Shown piece after piece: positions 29,478-38,537 of a DNA stretch of 38,537 nucleotides. Position 1 is the stretch's first letter. Every line of letters begins with the position of its first letter. The notes beneath the pieces were generated by a model, which saw nothing but the letters and a program-made list of their open reading frames with translations, searched no databases and had not been told where the DNA came from. The translations under genes were made by a program, and so were the position numbers. The stretch covers positions 1 through 38,537 of the forward strand of contig JAYMSP010000948.1 of assembly GCA_036897095.1 (NCBI GenBank). The letters run 5' to 3'. This DNA is from Plantago elongata (lineage: Eukaryota; Streptophyta; Magnoliopsida; Lamiales; Plantaginaceae).

Positions 29478-30400
29478 GTATTTGGCCCTAAGTATTTGGA
29501 ATGGATTCCATATAGAGTAATTTATTTAAGACCAAGTTACCTATGGATCATTTTTTCAATTGAGTATACTTGAAATTGAATATATAGTGCAACTAAATGT
29601 TAAGAATATAATTAATCGTGTTGGCATAGTTGAAGTCATTTGGTGGACAAGTCACCCAATTATGAATTGTGTCACCGACTAATTGTCCTTTTGCATCTCA
29701 AGTCATAAACTAGTCACACACCGACACTGCTATACCCACAACATCATGATTCATGCTCTCTCATTCATATACTTACTACCTCGAAAAACAAAACTACTTT
29801 TTGTTTTATTGCAACCTAAGCGTCAAAATCAATCTCGCACTGTAATGAATATGACCCATTGAATTAATGATTAATATGCCACCGATAATTGCTTGCACAC
29901 GTAAATCAATAATGTATCGATCTAAATTAATTCCTTTTTCTATTTTTGCCATAAAACAAATAGTTTTATTTGTGGTTGATTTGTTGATAAGATGTACACA
30001 TAATGTGTAGTTGGTTGGATGCGTACCTACATATGATATCACGTATACAAATGTCGAATACTACAAGTATAAGTATTGTATATTAGATGATTGAGTATTT
30101 GATAATGATGTGTGGTATTTGTTTTATGTGATTGTGTTATTTATGCTTCACCATGACTATTTTGCGTGTGTGATGCGTGTTGCTTCCTTATCTAGATGAC
30201 CAGATCAATCTAACATTCATCCTAAAGAACTTGCCAAGTTGAGAATTTTTTGAACAGTGGAAAGTCGTCTGTTACAAGTCCACAATTTGCAGGTTGCACC
30301 ATGTAAACACAAGGCTATGCAAGTAGTAGATCACAAAGTGTGTTATTCTTCATTATTTTCATATATGGTCCAAGATGCATTTACTAACACAATCGCAGCG
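29478..30400. other. Intergenic, no gene seen
   Basis: AT-rich spacer. A 78-codon frame on the minus strand near 29806-30042 has no recognisable protein character and is left out. Confidence 0.4.
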
Positions 30401-30834
30401 AACACAGAATGAAATACTCTGCGTAATTACAGCAGAATATATGCAATTAGATCGGATTTCCTTCTCATACAATAAAATCCATTCATACATATGACATATG
30501 TACAAAAACCCGCATCCAAAATGGAGCAGACGTGTATCCCAGTCGCAACCATTCAGCCTCCCAAAAATTCACTTTCTTTAAGAGGGCTGCAGTTGCACAA
30601 ACCAAATTTAATCCCACCAAAGTGTACCTAAAAGACACAATTAATATTTCACTCCTGCATGTTCAGTAGCTGGACCGTCCTTTTGGGTTAACTTAGGTTT
30701 AGGGCATTTTATTTTCAACAGCCTCTCGCCAACCTAATCCCACTCGGGTTCACACTCCAGCTTCTTTCCGTTCCAAAGAAGCTCAAAATTTGCATTCGCC
30801 TTTCTGGCGTTAACCTTGTTATGTTATACAACTC

Positions 30835-31926
30835 CTGCAACAAAACCGACATGGATCAGGATGATGTTAGATCACACTAGTTTTTTTGCCAAAACCAAGG
30901 CCTATTAGATACAAAATATGACAATAAACGTGACTACTTCAGCATACATATATCATGAGCTGCAATCTGGATGGATATAATCTAGATCTCAATTTCAACA
31001 AAGGATTTAAGTGAGGGTATGAATAGATAACAAATCCCTACTTCATCAATTTGTCCTAAAAGCTTCTTCCCTTTTATAAATGAATGGAAAAAAAAAACCT
31101 CAGGCTCGATGAGTAACCTGGCCATATATATATCAAGTTCCATACTGCATTATGAACAGAACATGCTACACAAGACTAATAGCAATGTCCAAAACCAATC
31201 AAACAATCTAAACCTATGTTTTGCTCTTCATATTTCCACAAACACAAGTACATATAGAAATATCCAAAACTAGTCTCAGAAATGTTCATAATGTCCCAAC
31301 TCAGATACCTCACCTCACACGCCAATCGTGTTGAACTAAAAACCACATTAATATAACATCTGTATCAACACACATTCATTTCTTTCTACAATTCATCTCT
31401 GAATACTCCCAAAAATTGTTTCCCTATAAGATGCTTGTTGATACCTCAGATCCCTTGTTTTGAGTTAAATAAGCACATCAAATAGAAAATATTGTCCAAA
31501 CATTCATTATAATCATTTTATGGATAGCCTACAATACCCAGACTTACAAGAATTTGTTTTGGAAAGAAAAAAATAACAAGTGTCATAATGCTAATGATCA
31601 TTCAATTACTTCAGGACATCAAAGCTCAACAAGTGGTATCTTCCTCTCACACTTGCATCCTCATAATTCATAATCCTCTAGGCCTAAACACATACCCCAA
31701 ATACCAACAAAATAAATGTTCTTGAATTTCAACCATCCTACACTTGCTACTCCCCATGTATCACATTTAAAATAGCAATCCACAACCTCAAATTTAGTAC
31801 CAAATGGGAATCACCAAACAACATAGCAATAGCATACACACTACTTGCACTCATCTAGTAACAAAAGCTTTTAACTAAATTAATAATTCACATAAAACAA
31901 ACAAGGGAGCAAAACCATTCACTTAC
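30835..31926 (-). other. Probable intron in the 3' UTR of the GT14 gene
   Basis: On the minus strand a strong donor, TTCTG/GTAAGT, lies at 31927/31926, 25 nt after the stop codon of the glycosyltransferase. A strong acceptor, TTTTGTTGCAG/GAG, lies at 30835/30834. The intervening 1.09 kb is AT-rich and has no open frame of note, while the 300 bp beyond the acceptor are less AT-rich, as expected for a terminal exon. A stop-to-junction distance under about 50 nt should not trigger nonsense-mediated decay. Confidence 0.5.
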
Positions 31927-31952
31927 CAGAAACAGAGGCAATCAGGCAATCA

Positions 31953-33023
31953 TCAGTCCTTAAATATAACAGAATCCGCAATCTCCATCAAAGGATCCAA
32001 TGTCTCAGGTGCAAATTTCCTCGCAAACATATAAGAAAAATCACTAATATTCGTTTCCCTGAGCGTATAAATAAGCTCAGCCGACACCTCCGGAGTATAA
32101 TACGTGTGCGGATGCCCGTTCACACTATCCGTCCAATTAACCCTCGTAAGCGTATAATGACTGCAGTTACCGGGATCCTGCATCGACAACAAAGTCGGGA
32201 AATAATGCTCCTCAGGATAACAAGACTGCACATTCAAACAAGGCAGCTTGAACTTCCTCCAAAGCACCCTATCCTTAATCACCATCAACGCATGCTTTCT
32301 CGTAATAACAAAAAACTGCGATCCAATCCGAAACTTATCGAATTCAACCTCAGGCAACATCACATTCTCCCCCCTGGCATTATACCTATCCCACAAAATA
32401 GGCTCCTTGTCTATAATCTCAATGTAGCTAGGAAACTCATACGTTTTCGCCAATTTCTGCTTATCAAATAGGAAACCATACAAATACTTAAAGCTATGTA
32501 TCGGCACACACGTCTGCGAAATAAGCGCAAAGTAGGCATTGGCCGAATCATTCAACATTGCATACGCCATGAGCCTCCTGGCTGCCGAGATCAAGGTCGG
32601 GGAGGATCTCTGCGTCCGTTTCGGGTTCGGAATAGTCCGATTCTCGAAAACCCCAGGGAAAGATTCAATTTTTACGGAGGGATCCGCGTGGATGTAGATG
32701 TTGTATTGATTACTGGGCGCGGAGGCGAAGAATTTGTCCCAGATTGGGGAAAAGTGGAGCGGCGAGTTGGTGAGGAACATGAAGGCGATTTTCCTGGGCT
32801 TAGTGACGGAGAGATGGAAGTGAATGCGAGAAGGAGGGGGAGAGGGTGTGGATTCGGCGATAATGGCTTTGTGGAAGAGGGAGAGATCGTCGAGCTCGTC
32901 GGGGAGGGAGATGGTGATCTGGCGTTGAGGGAGGATCTTGGGGCCGAGGAAGTAGAAGAAAATGGGGACGGTGAGGCAGAGGATGGCGGTGGGGATTAGG
33001 GCGGAGGATTGAGGCCACCTCAT
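31953..33023 (-). CDS. GT14 family glycosyltransferase (core-2/I-branching enzyme-like, type II membrane protein)
   Basis: A single-exon coding region of 356 aa. A short basic N-terminus is followed by a hydrophobic anchor (about residues 9-28), so the protein is probably a Golgi type II membrane protein with a lumenal catalytic domain. The domain starts near residue 74 with RKIAFMFLTNSPLHFSPIWDKFF and continues with IYIHADPS, DSANAYFALISQTCVPI, RIGSQFFVITRKHA, PEEHYFPTLLS and NWTDSVNGHPHTY. These are the conserved blocks of plant Branch/DUF266 proteins of GT14. Several N-glycosylation sequons (NRT, NCS, NWT, NIS) fit a lumenal location. Characterised plant relatives act on arabinogalactan glycans; the substrate here is unknown. 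The coding strand 5' of the ATG is CT-rich, typical of a 5' UTR. Confidence 0.9.
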   Translation of the reverse strand: MRWPQSSALIPTAILCLTVPIFFYFLGPKILPQRQITISLPDELDDLSLFHKAIIAESTPSPPPSRIHFHLSVTKPRKIAFMFLTNSPLHFSPIWDKFFASAPSNQYNIYIHADPSVKIESFPGVFENRTIPNPKRTQRSSPTLISAARRLMAYAMLNDSANAYFALISQTCVPIHSFKYLYGFLFDKQKLAKTYEFPSYIEIIDKEPILWDRYNARGENVMLPEVEFDKFRIGSQFFVITRKHALMVIKDRVLWRKFKLPCLNVQSCYPEEHYFPTLLSMQDPGNCSHYTLTRVNWTDSVNGHPHTYYTPEVSAELIYTLRETNISDFSYMFARKFAPETLDPLMEIADSVIFKD

Positions 33024-34670
33024 TGAGTGGATTTGGTTGGAGAAGAGGGGTTTAGATGGGTGGCATTAATGGAATTGGGTTTTTTGTGAGGAGTAGTGAG
33101 AAATGGGAGAAGATTTCAATTTGGGGAATTTGGAGAATGATGGATGGATGATGAATTGGAGAAGAAGATGAAGAAGGAGAAGGAGATTAATGGAAAATGA
33201 TGGTACTTGTTAGGTGTATCAATTTGCACTTTATTGTTGTTATTTTATTAGAAATGTTGTTATTGTATGTTATTTTTAGAGTAGATTACATTATTTATTA
33301 GTAATATATTTATTTAATCAAATGTGGTAGTCTAAGCATATGACTGTCACACATTTCCAAGACTTTCTTATTTTAACTTTTTCAAATTGTTTGTTTTTTA
33401 TGGTTTACATTCTACTTCTCACAAATAACTTCCGGATTACATTACGCTAAAGTTTATACAAAACTAATATACAAACAGTAAACCTTTAGAAGACCGGGAG
33501 GAGTAAAATTAATTTTTATATAAATTAATATTAAAAATTTAATTTTGCATGCTTTTTAATAAAAATATATTGTATATGGTTACGAATGAGTTTGAGATAT
33601 AAAATTATATATGGACTCAATAATGTGTAGTTCAAATTGAGTTGTATTATGGAGATTATTTTCATAATGAAAAATTATTTCACTTTGGTTGGACGCTGAA
33701 AAACGAATTTTATTTTGTGATATTGTAAGAATGTAGAAAGAGGTTATTGTAATTTTGTTATGGAATAGGTCCGAGGGATAAAATATTAAATGAAAGTAGT
33801 TTTTCATGTGCAATTGACAAGTTTTATTATCCTCAACTTAATTTCACTTTAGTTCAATAAAATTCAGTTCAGTTCAGTTTGATGTAGTTATAATTTATAA
33901 TTTATTTTAATTCAATTCAATTTAATAAAAGATATAATTTAAATAATTTTATTATTTAATACGGTAAAATTGGTGTAAACCAATATGTCCAAACTCCCAA
34001 CAAAACAACAATACAAAACAACAAGAACAACAAAATTCAACCATAATCCAAGCAAAGTGGACCCGGAGTTTAACCAAACAACATGTAAATAATGAGAGAA
34101 GTAAACATCGTACTCAATTGGAAACTTTTATGCTATACTTCTAATTGTGATAAAGATATTTCTCTACTTATATAATAAATCTATAATACCCTATTTAATT
34201 ACACAATTTTAACAATATCATTACAATTTCGATTACTATTCAGTCATTTAAATCGGGACATCTAAGTCGCATGTCAATCAGCCCCATAATAATATACTAA
34301 CTCTAGTTCTTTTTGGGTGATTTGATAGGTTTGAGATTTAGTTATAATTCACATTTATAATACTGATTGGTACGTGATTTGAATTTGCAACAGTGAATTT
34401 AAATTATAACATATATATCCGATCTAGATCTATAAATCGGACATACAACACTTACCTATTTGAAATAGTTCAATTGCAAAAATGTGTTTTAATCCAAGAT
34501 CTCATCCAAAATGATTGGATGGATGTTCGATCTGAATCCGCATGAGTTGTATTTTGAAAGCCTTGGTCAAACATAAAATAGATTGATAATTGATTAATTG
34601 CCGAAAGGCAGGCCGTGCTAGGAAATACCCTGCCTACTACACTATACCTATGATTTGTGATGAAAATTAA
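33024..34670. other. GT14 promoter and AT-rich spacer
   Basis: The first ~200 bp are CT-rich on the minus strand and are the likely 5' UTR. The rest is AT-rich with no gene. MITE-like ends occur near 34278-34290 (caatcagcccc) and 34364-34390 (ctgattggtacgtgattt), similar to the ends of the element at 7474 but facing away from each other. Confidence 0.4.
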
Positions 34671-34827
34671 GGGGACGTTTGGCATGGGATTAAAATCGGT
34701 TCATTTGACTCGATAAACAGTAATTTGGCCTAAAATACACTTAAAATATCTCATTTCAATTTCATTCCAAACACAATTTTACTAAAATTCATTTAAATGT
34801 TCATTCAAATTTTATACCAACCACCCC
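34671..34827. mobile_element. Tourist-like MITE, second copy, 157 bp
   Basis: It starts GGGGACGTTTGG and ends CCAACCACCCC. TAA precedes the left end (34668-34670), but AAA follows the right end, so one side of the duplication has mutated. The interior aligns along its length with the copy at 29315-29474. Confidence 0.7.
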
Positions 34828-36714
34828 AAATTATACTACTGTAAACTTGTGCTGCACCTGCATAGAACATGAAATGAAATACTTATATCAACCCACCAAT
34901 ATTAAAATGACATTCAAAGATGTACCAGAGTGGCACTCCAACCATCAACACCACACGTATGTCAGTACGTGTACCGATGCGTTTTTCAAGTACGCGTACC
35001 AATTACCAATCAACCATTAATCATATGGCACTGCAGGTTCCCTCAAATATAAAAAGAACCACTAAAATTTACTAATATCTTCTGATAAAATTTCATTTCG
35101 TAATTTCACCCTCATATAAATCTTCATTTTGTGTTAGTCGTGTTAATAAAACACCAGTGACAAAAAATGCTTTCTAAAATTCGAATTGCACAACATCTCT
35201 ACACCAGATAATAATTATTGACACAAGTGGTCATTCACCAACTGGGTTGGGGTTTGATCTAGAGACCAACCGCAAGTGCAAGCATCGATACATGACGACG
35301 GTTAATAAGAGTCGCATATCATTATTAATAATTTGAGGATATAATAGATTTTAATAAATTTATATTTTTATGATTTTATTTTCAATATATTTATGAGGAA
35401 GGAAGTGGTATTGAAACTTCTCAATCTTGTATCAATTTCATAATCACATTTTCCTTTCATATGAGCTGTTATTTCATCCACTCGTGCATATATGAAATGA
35501 TAAAGAGATACCATGGTGTGTTTTGGCATGTGTAATGGATATGATTTTTTTTCTATGGACATGATATAATTGTTTATTAATAAAGTATTCATCCACACTC
35601 ATTAAAACTTACTCATATTTACACTCATCCATGGAACAACCTTAGGCCAAACCAAAATCATGAAACAAGCAGTTTAAAAAAAAGTTATACACAAGTAATT
35701 GGTAAATTATGTTTATACTTTCATATATAATACACAATATTAGTCTTAGGGAACGGGTGAATTTTACCAAATTCATTGACCAATTTATGAATATCTGAGG
35801 ATTAATGAATGATTTTGGGTTTGACCGGGTCGGTTGAACCATAAACTGTCCATTTTCGGGTTGGACTGGGCTGGACATTTTCTTTTTTTTTGCTTGAAAA
35901 TTTAAAAAACAGATTTTATGTTATTAGTCAAATCATCAAATATGTAGCACTTTTTTTAAATCAACTAAACTTGGTGAAATATATACAATCTATAAATTTC
36001 TAACAAACAACAGACAAATTGAATAAATTCATTAATCAAGATAGCTAAATCCACTCAAACAAGTTTAATAAACCCATTAGTGAACTTCATACGAGTTACG
36101 ATAATTAACATTGTTGATATTTTCAAGGTTAACTAAAATAACATAAAAGACAAGATTCAATTGCAATTGCATCTTCGACTCTTCACAATTCATTCAACAT
36201 TCTTCGACTCTTCACATAAAGATATGATTCGATCAACAATCTATTTGGAATTTTTGGACTTGAAAGCTTCTCCATATGTTCCTTCTTCAACCTTGGCAAA
36301 ATAATTGTCGACATTAGAGGACAAGAAATGAAAAAGAAATAGACTACGAAATAATCTAAAACTTTCAAGAAAGCATAACATAATCTACAACAACAATACC
36401 ACTAATAATTAATTAATAAAAAACATGATCATTCTACTACATTAATAATTAATTAAGTACCCTTCTTGATCAATAACACCTCCAGTTAACAAAAATACTA
36501 TCCCATCCAAACAAACCATCAACAATAAATGATCAAACAAAACGCTACTAGTTGGAACAGCAAATCATTTGCAAAGAGCCTTACAAGTACATGTAGCTTG
36601 ATATTGAGCTTCACCCAATGACGTTGTCTCCTTGCACCATAGTTGTACGAGCATCAATGTGACATAATTCTACAAGTCAAACTTTATGAATACAATATTT
36701 TTTTGTATAAAAAT
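34828..36714. other. Intergenic, no gene seen
   Basis: AT-rich sequence with short open frames only. No repeat family or RNA gene is recognised. Confidence 0.4.
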
Positions 36715-38537
36715 TGTGACGACCCAATTAATCGGACCCGGTTGAGGTGCGATTCAAACCATATTCAATTATATACGTGTTATTTAAATATATTATTTAT
36801 TTTATTTTGAGTTTGGAAAGGTGTGAGAAGTCATGATTGAGTGACTTTTAACAGCGGATTGAATTCGAATATTAGTGGCCAGTTCGTGTCCGCCAGTTAA
36901 TTACGAATAAACGTTAAGTTATTATTTGATATTAAATTAATAAAATAATAAAAATAAAAATAAAAATTTTTAAAATTAATTTTGACTCTACTTTAGTTCG
37001 CGTCCAATATCGTTCTGGATATTGAATTTTTCGGAATTTATTTACGAACCATTTGGAGTCCAAAAGAAACCAGGTGTATATAATGGAGAAATACCCATTG
37101 TACCCCCTAAGCCATTTCCTTCTTCTTCACCGTTTTCTCCTTCAGTACGCCAGTTCGCTCGTTTTCTCCCCAATCCGCCTGCCATTTTCTTCCTCACTAC
37201 GCCACCGGCCATAGCCGCCACCGGAAATGCCGAAATTGCCCTCCTCAACGACACGTGGCCGGAGAAACAACGCGTGGTGAGACACGCGTCGATGAACGGA
37301 GGAAACCGGAGCTGCCTGGTCGTTGCCTTTACGGATATAAATACCGTGCTCCTCTTCGCCACACACCACCAACCGGAATTTGTACAGTAACCCCTACCCC
37401 GTTTTCTTTCTCTCTCGCCCTCAATTCACTCTCACCGCTCATTCTTACCGGACTAGTGTCGTTACTCGCGATCGATTCCGGTCAGTAACCCTTTCCTTTT
37501 TCGATTTCAATCGAATTTTGGGGATGGGAACAGTGTGATTAATTGTTTCTTGGTTGAGTCAATTGCTATCTGTTGAGTCAGCCTGTTGTTGGTTACTACT
37601 GCCTTGCCGGCAGTGTGTGTGTTAAGTGGTATGTCGCGGGTATGTTGCTCGTATTAATTCTGTCATCTGTGCATTAGAAATGCTTACTGCGTATGGTAAG
37701 CCCGTATATACTGTTATTCATATTAGTTCTATGTTGCCTGCCTGTTCTTGTGTGTTGGAAAGGTACTATGTATGTGGCTGAGCCTGTGTATATGCAGTTC
37801 ATGTTAGTTTCGTTGATGTTGACCTGTGCGTCGAGAGTATTGAGTCATGTTTGTTGTATACTGCTAATGGTGCGTGTGTTTGATGTCAAATGATATGGTT
37901 TGACTGATCCTAGTTCGTGTCTCGTTTAGCCTTTTAAATTGATATGTCCTCCTGTTAGTTTACATGAGTTATTTTGATTAGCCGGATCATAGGTAACTTG
38001 GTGTGGTGTGCATATATTCTTGAACTCCAGTGTCGGGCTATGTTCTTATACTTGTGTCGGTCGGAATCTAAACAGTATGTGTGTCAAAATGCAAGTATGG
38101 GATACATGCTCTTAGTTTAAAAATATTCTTTTGTTGGTCATTCTATAGCTGTTATATGTGTTCGTGATAAGGGGCATATTAAGATGTTAACCTACTGTTT
38201 GATTGTCATGTATTAGTATGAACTAGTTATGACAGTAGGAGATAAGAATTGATACGAAAATGTTTGCCTTTGTATATGGAGGAAGTGTCTCATTCGGAAA
38301 TAAGGAGTACAAGTAAATAGAAAATGCCCAAGTAAGAATACGACTCTTATGCTTTAAAATATATTATTGTCTGCTCCTGTTCTATTTGTGTTCTCATATG
38401 CGATATTGTGTCAATCTTGCGTATGTTGAATAGCATTATACGACTAGATGAAATTATATGCGTAAGTGTCTTCGTCAGTTAATTGTTGCTAATTGTTATG
38501 ATTGTTGTTGGGGGGGGGGGGGGGAAATTTTTGGGGG
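36715..38537 (+). mobile_element. Probable LTR of a Ty3/gypsy-type retrotransposon, cut by the window edge
   Basis: TGTGACGACCC at 36715 is a common first sequence of long plant gypsy-type LTRs. A GC-richer block follows at 37080-37500, with a TATA box GATATAAATACC at 37334-37345, and then GT-rich sequence without genes. No LTR end, primer-binding site or gag sequence appears before the window stops. It could instead be the promoter and first intron of a gene, and the direct evidence is the terminus motif only. Confidence 0.4.
38510..38524 (+). other. G15 homopolymer at the window edge
   Basis: Fifteen G bases followed by aaatttttggggg close the window. Such runs at a sequence end often reflect a contig edge or base-calling artefact. 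Confidence 0.6.

Noticed and set aside
32496..32999. 167-codon open frame on the plus strand
   Set aside because: It is antisense to the GT14 coding region, low in complexity (Gly/Glu/Val-rich) and has no family character; it arises from the codon pattern of the real gene.
34278..34390. Everted MITE ends (caatcagcccc, then ctgattggtacg)
   Set aside because: The ends point away from each other and no bounded element with a target duplication can be drawn; probably two degraded remnants.
37022..37390. Overlapping plus- and minus-strand frames of 76-122 codons
   Set aside because: They lie in a GC-rich stretch, are Pro/Ser or Gly/Arg-rich and match no family; they fit the body of a probable LTR better.

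Overview
This is nuclear DNA of a flowering plant, almost certainly a eudicot. It is AT-rich, its genes have many small exons bounded by GT-AG introns, and introns and spacers carry tRNA-derived SINEs, Tourist-like MITEs, a Helitron remnant and probable LTR sequence. The protein families (chloroplast CCB4, a DUSP-type ubiquitin protease, a Kelch-phosphatase of the BSU1/BSL family, a GT14 glycosyltransferase) are land-plant families. An asterid is my guess, from the feel of the proteins only.

Layout from left to right. 1-555 is the end of a Helitron: the C-terminus of its PIF1-like helicase, then a hairpin and CTAG-T terminus. 852-1697 (+) is a single-exon CCB4-like gene for cytochrome b6f haem assembly. 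1887-2117 (-) holds an unidentified coding-like fragment. 2595-10956 (-) is a complete 13-exon ubiquitin-specific protease, closest to UBP8, 893 aa. 10957-13447 is a spacer with two coding-like remnants. 13448-23071 (-) is a complete 21-exon BSL2/BSL3-type phosphatase, 999 aa, whose introns hold three SINEs and an AAT microsatellite. 24552-25433 (+) is an intronless RING-H2 E3 ligase with a TATA box; part of its 3' flank is duplicated about 1.2 kb downstream. 27427-27897 (-) looks like a decayed gene. 28160-28479 pairs a U6-type promoter arrangement with a GC-rich, hairpin-containing stretch ending in T8, a possible Pol III RNA or an LTR remnant. 31953-33023 (-) is a GT14 glycosyltransferase with a probable intron in its 3' UTR. 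From 33024 on there is AT-rich spacer with MITEs, then from about 36715 a probable LTR running to the window edge, where a G15 run suggests poor sequence.

The genes are ordinary neighbours and do not form a cluster or pathway. I found no convincing new multi-gene system. The most useful leads are the candidate Pol III locus, the coding-like fragments outside the main genes, and SINE insertions with clean target-site duplications, one of them with an apparent empty-site paralogue about 100 bp away. Exon boundaries of the two large genes were assigned by hand from splice dinucleotides, reading-frame closure and remembered family motifs, so they are predictions without transcript support.
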